Source: Acidianus manzaensis (GTDB lineage: Archaea; Thermoproteota; Thermoprotei_A; Sulfolobales; Sulfolobaceae). From it: DNA of 64,000 nucleotides. Under the pieces are notes generated by a model. The model was not told where the DNA came from and ran no database searches. It saw nothing but the letters and a program-made list of their open reading frames with translations. Location: assembly GCF_002116695.1 (NCBI RefSeq), contig NZ_CP020477.1, forward strand, positions 310,001 through 374,000. The letters run 5' to 3'. Every line of letters starts with the position of its first letter. The stretch's first letter is position 1. Positions 56,860 to 64,000 of the stretch are shown one piece after another. A program made the translations under genes and the position numbers.

Positions 56860-58392
56860 ATGGGTTTAAGAACTGGTCAAGAATATCTAGACGCGATAAA
56901 AGTAAGGAATAAGGCTGAAATTTATGTGTTAGGAAAAGAAGTAAAAGATGTTACTACTAATCCTTTCCTAAAACCTTCTGTTTTAGCTTTTAAGGCAACT
57001 TTCGATGCTCCTTGGGAAGAAGATACTAAAGATTTAGCCAGAGCATGGAGTCCTTTCATAAATGAAGAAGTAAATAGGTTTAATCATATTCATAGATCTA
57101 GAGAAGATTTAGCAGCAAAGGTAAAATTATTAAGAAAGATAAGCCACAAAGTAGGAGCATGTTTTCAACGTTGTGTAGGATTTGATGCACTGAACACATT
57201 ATACATAACTACTGAATTAATGGCACAACATGGTAAAACGGAACCAAAGGAAAAATTTGTAGAATATCTAAAGACTGTACAAAAGAAGGATTTAGCATTA
57301 GCAGGCGCTATGACTGACGCTAAAGGAGTTAGAACTTTAAAACCAAGCCAACAACCAAATAAGGATGCTTATGTTAGAATTACAGAAGTTACTAAAGATG
57401 GAATCTATGTTTCTGGAGCTAAGGCAAATATTACTGGAGTTGCAGCTAGCGAAGAAATAGTTGTTTTACCTACCAGAGCAATGGGACCTGAAGATCAAGA
57501 TTATGCAGTAGCTTTTGCTGTACCCACAGATACTGAAGGAATAAAGATTGTAGTAGGAAGACAATTAAATGATGCTAGAAGACTAGAAGGAGGAGATATA
57601 GACTCGATACCGTACTTCTATAATCATGAGGGATTAGTAATTTTTGATAATGTTTTCATCCCAATGGAAAGAGTATTCCTGATGAGAGATTGGGAATATA
57701 CTAATCAATTAGTTGAAATATTTGCAGCTTATCACAGACAAGGATATGGAGGATGTAAGGCAGGATTAGGAGATGTAATAATAGGTGCTTCTTACAATTT
57801 AGCTAAACAAATGGGTGTAGAAAAAGCTTCACATATTCAAGATAAAATTACTGAGGAAATATTCTTAACTGAAACTATGTATTCCGCAGGAATTGCAGCT
57901 AGTTTAAACGGTATAGAAGTATGCCCAGGATGTTTCTGGGTTAATCCTATGCATGCTAATGTTACAAAACATCTAGTTACTAGATTTCCATCTCAAATAT
58001 CTCAATTAGCTATTGACATTGCAGGAGGTATTGTTGGGACAGCTCCGAGCGAATGGGATTTAAAGAATCCTAAACTGAAAGAGTATATAGCAAAGTATTT
58101 ACAAGGAGTAGAAGGATATACAGCAGAAGATCGTATAAGAATGACTAGGCTTATAGAAAACGTAGCATTAGGCGTTGCATTTCAAATTGAATCAGTCCAT
58201 GGAGCAGGAAGCCCAGCAGCCCAAAGAATTATGTTTAGTAGGCTGTATGATTTAAGTTATTCAGAAGAAGTAGCCAAAAGATTAGCAGGAATGAAGTCTG
58301 ATGTTCATTTTAAGAATTCAGCTGAACCATGGAGGCTAAGTGAAACTGAAAAATTAGCTTCAAAAACGCAAAAAACAAAAGATAATAAGTAA
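56860..58392 (+). CDS. abfD: 4-hydroxybutyryl-CoA dehydratase
   Basis: Fe-S/flavin dehydratase of 510 residues that converts 4-hydroxybutyryl-CoA to crotonyl-CoA in the 3-hydroxypropionate/4-hydroxybutyrate CO2-fixation cycle. All four cluster ligands of the characterised Clostridium enzyme are present with the same spacing: C101 and C105 (GACFQRC), H292 and C299 (YHRQGYGGC). The FAD-binding acyl-CoA-dehydrogenase-like body is complete. Sulfolobales often have two paralogues, one lacking ligands; this one is the intact type. Single gene with its own promoter. Confidence 0.93.
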   Translation: MGLRTGQEYLDAIKVRNKAEIYVLGKEVKDVTTNPFLKPSVLAFKATFDAPWEEDTKDLARAWSPFINEEVNRFNHIHRSREDLAAKVKLLRKISHKVGACFQRCVGFDALNTLYITTELMAQHGKTEPKEKFVEYLKTVQKKDLALAGAMTDAKGVRTLKPSQQPNKDAYVRITEVTKDGIYVSGAKANITGVAASEEIVVLPTRAMGPEDQDYAVAFAVPTDTEGIKIVVGRQLNDARRLEGGDIDSIPYFYNHEGLVIFDNVFIPMERVFLMRDWEYTNQLVEIFAAYHRQGYGGCKAGLGDVIIGASYNLAKQMGVEKASHIQDKITEEIFLTETMYSAGIAASLNGIEVCPGCFWVNPMHANVTKHLVTRFPSQISQLAIDIAGGIVGTAPSEWDLKNPKLKEYIAKYLQGVEGYTAEDRIRMTRLIENVALGVAFQIESVHGAGSPAAQRIMFSRLYDLSYSEEVAKRLAGMKSDVHFKNSAEPWRLSETEKLASKTQKTKDNK

Positions 58393-58451
58393 TTTTTACC
58401 TTCTTTCTTTTTAACTTTAGAATAAATACTTTCTACTTTCTTTATTAATTT

Positions 58452-58802
58452 ATGGATATGGAAAGAGAAATAGCTTATTATAGGTGTCAAAATAAGCCTG
58501 TAATATTTATAGCTAAGACTTTGAATATTGATTGCAAAACAGTAAGATATATTATTAATAAGTGGAAGAAGGAGACGCATGATTATGTATTTGCATTAAA
58601 AAGCAATTCAATTTCTTTTTTCAATCCTGATATTACAGGATTATTGAAAAGATCGGATCTCTCTTTTTCTTATGCACAAAAATTGCTTTCAAATACGTAC
58701 GTTATAAATTACATTATTCTAAATAGAAACGAAGCACATAATCGTTACATGGATTGCATAAGATATCATATTCATCTCTTATTAACTCATAACTTAATCT
58801 AG
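58452..58802 (+). CDS. Small HTH protein
   Basis: Protein of 116 residues with an N-terminal helix-turn-helix of the resolvase/transposase-like type ([28 protein letters not shown], shown here as its core [15 protein letters not shown]). The C-terminal half is helical with many His/Tyr residues. It overlaps the convergent HEPN-like gene by nine bases. No family recognised beyond HTH. Confidence 0.55.
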   Translation: MDMEREIAYYRCQNKPVIFIAKTLNIDCKTVRYIINKWKKETHDYVFALKSNSISFFNPDITGLLKRSDLSFSYAQKLLSNTYVINYIILNRNEAHNRYMDCIRYHIHLLLTHNLI

Positions 58803-59498
58803 TCTTCTTAGTCTTTCGAAAAGTAACCATGAAGCATGAGATGCAGAATATAATGAATTTAGTGTAGGGTAAAGCTTCCATTCTACTTCTCCATGAGCTA
58901 ATAGATTTCTTACATTTATAGATAACCTAAATGCTAGACTGGTTCTCTTGTCCATATACTTTTCTGCCCATGCAAGTAATGAACCTTGAGAGTAAGGAAA
59001 TATTTGTCCATTTATTTTAACTTTATATTTGCTCCAGCCTTTTTTCTTAAGTAGAAGTTTTAGTTTTCTATAGTCTAATTCTTTTCCTTTAATTTTCACT
59101 TTTTTCTTCTTATATTCTATATAATCAGCTTTATTTAGCCATTCACTATATAATGATCTTAAAGCCATTTCCATAACTAAATAAATCTCTAGTGTGGCTA
59201 TTTCGTTAAAGCCTCCAATTTCTAATAGTTTTAGAGCATCATTCTGAACCTTAGATACCTTATCAGGTAAGTCTGTATGAAGTTCGCCTTCTCCTAAAAT
59301 AAGGTAAGGTATATTTGCTAAAAATACTCCTAAAGCGTCTTTCTTATTATCTACCTTAATTTTCTCAGTTTCATTAATTATAATGTACTTATCTTTATAT
59401 TTTATTTTATCAATTGCTTCATTAAGTATTTCTTCATCTCCTTTTTTATCATACTGAAAGAAATCGTTTACTGCTTTTATGATTTTCTTGTTAAACAC
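58794..59498 (-). CDS. HEPN-like helical protein with RxxxxH motif
   Basis: Protein of 234 residues, mostly helical in the C-terminal half. The segment [15 protein letters not shown] carries R197-x4-H202, the RxxxxH pattern of HEPN ribonucleases, placed near the end of a helical bundle as usual. A Lys-rich middle region ([25 protein letters not shown] core) could bind RNA. No adjacent nucleotidyltransferase (MNT) antitoxin was found; the only close gene is the convergent HTH protein. RNase activity is therefore a hypothesis. Confidence 0.55.
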   Translation of the reverse strand: MFNKKIIKAVNDFFQYDKKGDEEILNEAIDKIKYKDKYIIINETEKIKVDNKKDALGVFLANIPYLILGEGELHTDLPDKVSKVQNDALKLLEIGGFNEIATLEIYLVMEMALRSLYSEWLNKADYIEYKKKKVKIKGKELDYRKLKLLLKKKGWSKYKVKINGQIFPYSQGSLLAWAEKYMDKRTSLAFRLSINVRNLLAHGEVEWKLYPTLNSLYSASHASWLLFERLRRLD

Positions 59499-59689
59499 AT
59501 AATGTCTTAAATTAATAAGTTATTAATTTTTACCTTATATTTTAGAATGAAAAATTCAGATAAGTGTAAAATATACTAACTTCTAATTCGACTCACAGAT
59601 AGTCAATCCAAAAAACGTTTTTATCAAGCTTATCTAAACTCCAACATAACAATAGATTAAATTATTTTTTATGTTTTTAATAAGATACT

Positions 59690-60370
59690 ATGCCAGGTGG
59701 TAGAGCTAGAATTGGTGTAATACTTCCTTCAAATAATGCTGCTATGGAATATGATTTATGGAAGATGGCGCCAGAAGGAGTAACAATACATGCGACTAGA
59801 ATGAAACCAACTAAAGGATGCGAACCACAAAATGTAGAGGAATTTAGAAAGGAAATATATGATGCGTATTATTTGCTTCATGAAGTTTCTGATATAATTA
59901 TTTACGGTAGAACTTATGGAACACATAAACATGGAAATATAATTAAAGAAATTATAAAGGACGTAGTTATACCAGAAGAAGCTGTTATTGAAATCTTAAG
60001 AAAATTGAAAGTTAAAAAGGTATGGGTAGGCACTCCATATATAAAAGAACGAACATTAGAGGAAGTCCAATGGATTAAAAATGAAGGCTTTGAAGTTACT
60101 GGTTATGATGGTTTAGGTAAAATAAGAGGAGTAGATATTTCTAATACTCCAATATTTACAATCTATAGACTAGTGAAAAGAAATCTGGAAGATGTTATGA
60201 AAGCTGATGCTGTTTATATAGCTTGTACTGCACTATCTACTTTTGAAGCTTCCAAATATCTTTACGAAGATCTTAATATTCCAGTAATTACTGAAAATAC
60301 TGCAGCTATGTGGATGACACTTCAGAGACTAAAGATATCAAGCAATAATATCTTTGGATTCAAGTTATAA
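59690..60370 (+). CDS. Asp/Glu racemase superfamily protein (maleate isomerase / arylmalonate decarboxylase-like)
   Basis: Protein of 226 residues with N-terminal [18 protein letters not shown] and [13 protein letters not shown], typical of the maleate isomerase/AMDase group. The second catalytic cysteine is present (C179). The first is replaced: the usual YACT region reads YGRTYGT, placing Arg74 where cysteine is expected. A single C-terminal cysteine is what arylmalonate decarboxylase has, so a decarboxylase-type reaction is possible, but an unusual isomerase cannot be excluded. The substrate is unknown. Confidence 0.75.
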   Translation: MPGGRARIGVILPSNNAAMEYDLWKMAPEGVTIHATRMKPTKGCEPQNVEEFRKEIYDAYYLLHEVSDIIIYGRTYGTHKHGNIIKEIIKDVVIPEEAVIEILRKLKVKKVWVGTPYIKERTLEEVQWIKNEGFEVTGYDGLGKIRGVDISNTPIFTIYRLVKRNLEDVMKADAVYIACTALSTFEASKYLYEDLNIPVITENTAAMWMTLQRLKISSNNIFGFKL

Positions 60371-60430
60371 CGTATTAGCCTATTATAAGAATAGAAAGAT
60401 TTTATAATTATGAATAATGCATTTTAAAAC

Positions 60431-60847
60431 GTGAAACGAATAATAGTTGGAATTTTTGTGCTGATATTAGCTATAGGAATTGCATTTTACGCTAGTGCCT
60501 CTAATTTTCATAATATATCTCTTTCTCCATATGACTCTAAAGAAATCAACTTAAACTCTCCAATTGATTTAATTTCTATTAAAAATGTGTCTGCTAGTAT
60601 TAGTTTATCTGTAATAAATGGCAGTATAGACAAAATAATTAATGAATCTAATCAAGAAATCATAATAGTATCCTTAAATGCAAGTAGGGGCGAACTAATA
60701 TTAATTAACAATTCTTCTAGCTTATTAAATATTAAATACAATATAGAAACATTAAATAGTACCAGAGTACTGCTATTCTTTGGATCAATAATTATTTTCA
60801 TTAGCGGATCAGTACTAGTACTAACTGAAATAAAAAGAAAGAAATAA
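60431..60847 (+). CDS. Two-helix protein with outer domain, GTG start
   Basis: Protein of 138 residues: N-terminal hydrophobic helix, an Asn/Ser-rich outer domain with several NxS/T sites, and a C-terminal membrane helix with a basic end (KRKK). GTG start at 60431 with TTTATAATT about 26 bases upstream. The layout equals that of the ABC accessory protein at 46346-46876, but sequence similarity is not evident. Confidence 0.55.
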   Translation: MKRIIVGIFVLILAIGIAFYASASNFHNISLSPYDSKEINLNSPIDLISIKNVSASISLSVINGSIDKIINESNQEIIIVSLNASRGELILINNSSSLLNIKYNIETLNSTRVLLFFGSIIIFISGSVLVLTEIKRKK

Positions 60848-60909
60848 GATATGTTTTAACTATTAACTGATAATAAAAAATTTTATCTAGAGCAACTTTA
60901 ATAATTTTA

Positions 60910-61308
60910 ATGAAAGATTTAGGTAGGATAATAGGTATTATAGTTTTTATCGCTATTGTATTAATCTATTTGTTTGTATTTGATTATTATTCGTTTTTAT
61001 CTTTAGGAATAAACCAGTTTCATAATATTATTAGTTATCAACCTAGCTTCAAATATTATATTTCAAGTAATAATCTGATATTATGCATTATAAATAATCA
61101 GAATTTTTCCATTATTATATATAATATATCTGGAAAATATATTTATTTGCCTAAATCACAGATTATATCTCCAATGTCTATAGATAATATCTCACTTATT
61201 ATAACTAATACAACGAATTTTAATTCAAGTATAAATAATGCTAACTGTGTAATACACATTAAACTTGGATTTTTAAGTTCTAATATATCTATTAGTCAGG
61301 TGATATAA
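60910..61308 (+). CDS. Membrane-anchored outer protein of unknown function
   Basis: Protein of 132 residues with one N-terminal membrane helix (about 7-30) and an Ile/Asn/Ser-rich outer domain. A TATA-like box (AAAAATTTTATC) lies about 28 bases before the ATG. The next gene follows after one base, so they are cotranscribed. Confidence 0.5.
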   Translation: MKDLGRIIGIIVFIAIVLIYLFVFDYYSFLSLGINQFHNIISYQPSFKYYISSNNLILCIINNQNFSIIIYNISGKYIYLPKSQIISPMSIDNISLIITNTTNFNSSINNANCVIHIKLGFLSSNISISQVI

Positions 61309-61309
61309 A

Positions 61310-61831
61310 TTGAGAGTAAAAATCAATTATCCTTTAACATTAATATCTCTTGTTTTTAATATTCTTATATCTACTTTACCTGGTTATTGGTGGTATTATT
61401 CCATAGGAAAATTAGCAGTTATTCAAGATTCTCCTTTTCAAATTTATATTTCATTATTCAATCAAAGTTTAGTTATTACAAACTTTATTAATGTTTTTCT
61501 TTTTGCATTCAGATTTTATATCATTGGCATCTCTATTTATTATATTTTTTTATTGCTAAAAGGTAAAAAGAATACAATGCTGACAATTACATGGATAAGC
61601 TATCTCTATATTCTTGATCCAGTAATAATTTTTATTATATTTAATTTTATACTTAAATATTTTATTCCTATACATTATAATTTTTTTATTGTAGGTGAAG
61701 AAAACATATCTATTCATTCAGGAAATTATATTATAAATACGTACATACAAAGCTATCCAACTGAGGAATTTATTCTTGCAATAATTGTAGGATCAGTTAA
61801 CTTAGCATCAAGAATAATAAAAAATTTATAA
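61310..61831 (+). CDS. Multi-helix membrane protein, TTG start
   Basis: Protein of 173 residues with about four hydrophobic helices. Start TTG at 61310, with Shine-Dalgarno AGGTGAT (61298-61304) five bases before. No family recognised. Partner of the preceding outer protein by position. Confidence 0.5.
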   Translation: MRVKINYPLTLISLVFNILISTLPGYWWYYSIGKLAVIQDSPFQIYISLFNQSLVITNFINVFLFAFRFYIIGISIYYIFLLLKGKKNTMLTITWISYLYILDPVIIFIIFNFILKYFIPIHYNFFIVGEENISIHSGNYIINTYIQSYPTEEFILAIIVGSVNLASRIIKNL

Positions 61832-61959
61832 TTCACTGAATCTAAAAAATTTTCAGCGTATTATCAGGAAATTTTAGATAGTCTAAATTTTCAGAAATTA
61901 GTGAAGACTGAATTTTGAGGTTAAAGTATACAGAAAATTTTTAATAAGAAACTATAGTG

Positions 61960-62574
61960 ATGAGATTTGTGAGTTTGATATTAATTATTACTAATTATAT
62001 AGGAATTGTGGCTTTTTCAGTTTCTGGATCTATAAAGGCTATAGAAAAAAGAATGGATCTTCTAGGAATTATCACACTTGGATTCTCTACATCTTTAGCA
62101 GGAGGTATTTTAGCTGATTTATTGCTTGGAATAACTCCACCTACTAACTTAATCTATTTACCTTATCCTACAGCTTCCTTTTTAACTAGTATAATGACAT
62201 TTCTTTACTTTAGAAAATTTAACATTATTAATAAGATCTTGATTTATGCAGATGCGTTAGGATTAGGCGCTTTTACTGCTTCCGGCGCTTCTTTAGCTTA
62301 TCATCTATCTCCATCACCTTTACTAGTTATAATGGTCGGAACTATAACTGCAGTTGGAGGGGGAGTATTAAGAGATATTCTAGCAAATGACATACCTCTA
62401 GTTCTTACAAAGGAATTTTATGCTACCTCAGCTATAATTGGATCGTCAGCGTATTATATTTTAGCTTACCTTAATATTCCAGCTTATACTAACTCTAGTA
62501 TTGTTTTACTTTTGACGTTCTTTTTAAGGGTAATAGCTATAATGAAAAAATGGAAATTACCTTCTATTAATTAA
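61960..62574 (+). CDS. TRIC / UPF0126 family membrane protein
   Basis: Membrane protein of 204 residues with seven helices made of two similar halves, each with the Gly-rich motif: [19 protein letters not shown] with [14 protein letters not shown], and [11 protein letters not shown] with [15 protein letters not shown]. These are hallmarks of the UPF0126/TRIC-type family, whose prokaryotic members are cation channels or small-molecule (glycine) transporters. GTG at 61957 just before the ATG is an alternative start. Confidence 0.85.
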   Translation: MRFVSLILIITNYIGIVAFSVSGSIKAIEKRMDLLGIITLGFSTSLAGGILADLLLGITPPTNLIYLPYPTASFLTSIMTFLYFRKFNIINKILIYADALGLGAFTASGASLAYHLSPSPLLVIMVGTITAVGGGVLRDILANDIPLVLTKEFYATSAIIGSSAYYILAYLNIPAYTNSSIVLLLTFFLRVIAIMKKWKLPSIN

Positions 62575-63911
62575 ACAAATCCATTTTCTACCATCTTTTC
62601 TTCTACTTTTTTCCAAAAACTTGAGGATATTAGGAATGGCAAACTAAGAACAAACATAACTAGACTTGATATTATTCCAGACATTAAGCCTATAATTATT
62701 GCAGGAATATATATTAAGATTAGTACTGGAAATGATAAGAATGTTATTAAGTATTGGATAGCTGTGTACCTATAATTTGGCATTGTATCTTCTTTTACTT
62801 GAAACGGATTTAGTCTAGCTTGTATAGACGCTAAATAAATATAAGAAAATGGTAACGTAATTATTGTAGATATTCCAAGGCCTAAAGTCACAGGATTTAA
62901 CATAAAGACAATACCGATAGGCAAGAAAATTAGCATTATACTAAGAGCTTTACTTAGAAGATAATATCTGGCATACTTAATAGGTGGTAAAAGACCCATG
63001 CTTATCCAAAGAGGCTCAAATGAAAATGCTGAGAATGCAGTATAATATAAGAACATTATTTCTATAATGGGAATAAACGTAATAAATTGAAATAAAGGTA
63101 TAATTTTGTTTATTATATAATATATTATAGATAGGATTATTGTTACGGCTAATATGTAAAAGACATTAATTCTAACTGATTTAAATGATGTATTACCCAT
63201 ATAGTTAAACCTAGCAAATATCTCAAAAAACGAGAAAGATCTAGTTACGATTGCCATAAAAGGAGATTTACCTGAGAAATTAATTGTTCTTTTCACTATT
63301 GGTTGATTTCCTTGTGTAAATACTTTAAATCTTATATTATCTAAATTTTGTAATGCAAAAAATACTGATAAACCAAGTAATAAAATAAGAAATATGTAAT
63401 TATAATCTAGACCTAGAAATATAGCGGTAGGAGAATAGTAGAAATGAAAGAAAGGAGATATGTACCAGAGCGCTAATAAACCTCCTATAAGAGCTTTGTA
63501 AGTTATTTTAGCATTGGCTAATGCTACGGATAATCCTACTGCAATTAATGCGAAGATAAAAGTAATTAAAATACCTAGTAAACCCAATAGTTTTAAAGTA
63601 AAAATGCCGAAAAATAACGAAAAATATCCTGTTACTATAAAATTTCCAATAAATAATGCTAATGAAATTTGTTTCTGATCTATAGGTAATGTAAGAAGAT
63701 AATATGCATCAGATTTCGTTAAAAGAACGCCAGAAGTGATCACATAAACTAAAAGCGTAAAAGCAAAAGTTGTAGTAACATAATAAAAGGAAAATGTAAA
63801 AGGAATAACATATACATATAAGCCTTCTAGAAATAATAAGAACAGATTTATGCCTAATACAGATCTATTTACTCTAGTTAAAATTATGAATTTAATTAAT
63901 TTACCTAACAT
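62571..63911 (-). CDS. Large ABC-type exporter permease
   Basis: Membrane protein of 446 residues with about 12 hydrophobic segments in two groups, separated by a cytoplasmic loop (about 195-240). Its start overlaps the end of an ABC ATPase gene by 11 bases, so it is the permease of that transporter. The tail of its gene overlaps the convergent TRIC gene by four bases. The substrate is unknown. Confidence 0.7.
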   Translation of the reverse strand: MLGKLIKFIILTRVNRSVLGINLFLLFLEGLYVYVIPFTFSFYYVTTTFAFTLLVYVITSGVLLTKSDAYYLLTLPIDQKQISLALFIGNFIVTGYFSLFFGIFTLKLLGLLGILITFIFALIAVGLSVALANAKITYKALIGGLLALWYISPFFHFYYSPTAIFLGLDYNYIFLILLLGLSVFFALQNLDNIRFKVFTQGNQPIVKRTINFSGKSPFMAIVTRSFSFFEIFARFNYMGNTSFKSVRINVFYILAVTIILSIIYYIINKIIPLFQFITFIPIIEIMFLYYTAFSAFSFEPLWISMGLLPPIKYARYYLLSKALSIMLIFLPIGIVFMLNPVTLGLGISTIITLPFSYIYLASIQARLNPFQVKEDTMPNYRYTAIQYLITFLSFPVLILIYIPAIIIGLMSGIISSLVMFVLSLPFLISSSFWKKVEEKMVENGFV

Positions 63912-63999
63912 TAGCCATCATCCTGGCTACTATACTCTCTATTGGTTCATTTTCAGAGCCTAAATTTCTTAAATCTTGAATTGTACCAAACCATACTAA
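63901..63999 (-). CDS. ABC transporter ATP-binding protein, C-terminal end only
   Basis: The last 32 codons of a gene entering from the right edge ([17 protein letters not shown], then [10 protein letters not shown]). The phrase matches the C-terminal part of DrrA-like ABC ATPases (gxxxelr). The catalytic motifs lie outside the window. Overlap with the permease start supports the assignment. Confidence 0.6.
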   Translation of the reverse strand, partial: LVWFGTIQDLRNLGSENEPIESIVARMMANVR

Positions 64000-64000
64000 T

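Overview
The window is from the chromosome of a thermoacidophilic archaeon of the order Sulfolobales. The base composition is AT-rich. Many genes have a TATA-like box about 25-30 bases before the start codon, the layout of leaderless transcripts. The gene content fits this order: a SoxABC-type quinol oxidase with a Rieske protein, sulerythrin, a thermopsin-type protease, 4-hydroxybutyryl-CoA dehydratase, and a tRNA-Lys with a bulge-helix-bulge intron. Low-GC members such as Acidianus or Sulfurisphaera are plausible, but the genus cannot be fixed by eye. No insertion sequence, CRISPR array or provirus was seen; almost everything looks like ordinary chromosome.

Layout. 1-6.6 kb: the 3' part of a 3-hydroxyisobutyrate-dehydrogenase-like gene, an HPP-type membrane protein, an oxidative-stress trio (sulerythrin, Fe-S oxidoreductase, DUF3501), then a pyruvate oxidase followed by an FAD oxidoreductase. 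6.6-14.4 kb: the terminal oxidase region. soxA-soxB-soxC and a DUF1404 gene run leftward. The Rieske gene, a 48-residue membrane peptide and four more membrane proteins run rightward from a shared promoter region. 14.4-19.1 kb: malate dehydrogenase diverging from a 2-methylcitrate operon (prpD-prpB-CBS protein-citrate/methylcitrate synthase). 19.4-23.8 kb: two tandem DUF2173 proteins, an MFS transporter, a zinc-type dehydrogenase, and a small regulator. 23.9-29 kb: cobalamin genes cbiT-cbiL-cbiF, then a divergent leucyl-tRNA synthetase.

29-33.1 kb: PaREP1-like and small proteins, and a three-gene cassette of unknown function (long coiled-coil protein, winged-helix coiled-coil protein, P-loop ATPase). 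33-42.3 kb: transporters, SDR, glycosyltransferase, M1 aminopeptidase with HEAT-like repeats, a regulator and a zinc-ribbon membrane protein. 42.4-44.8 kb: three unknown small genes and a radical-SAM-like protein that has lost its cluster cysteines. 44.9-53.3 kb: MtnA, an ABC exporter with an accessory protein, unknown small genes, an MBL hydrolase, fumarase, MFS, and an overlapping SWIM/DUF504 pair. 53.4-56.5 kb: a large thermopsin with C-terminal repeats and the intron-containing tRNA-Lys. 56.9-64 kb: 4-hydroxybutyryl-CoA dehydratase, an HTH/HEPN-like convergent pair, an Asp/Glu-racemase-superfamily enzyme, membrane proteins, a TRIC/UPF0126 protein and part of another ABC exporter.

Together the window covers respiration (quinol oxidase; pyruvate oxidase plus FAD dehydrogenase as possible quinone feeders), central carbon (malate dehydrogenase, fumarase, methylcitrate cycle, one step of the 3-hydroxypropionate/4-hydroxybutyrate cycle) and B12 synthesis. 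The best candidates for undescribed biology are the ATPase/coiled-coil cassette, the cluster-less radical-SAM-like protein with its small neighbours, the tandem DUF2173 pair, the HEPN-like/HTH pair, and a DUF3501 gene that appears to start at a non-standard codon.
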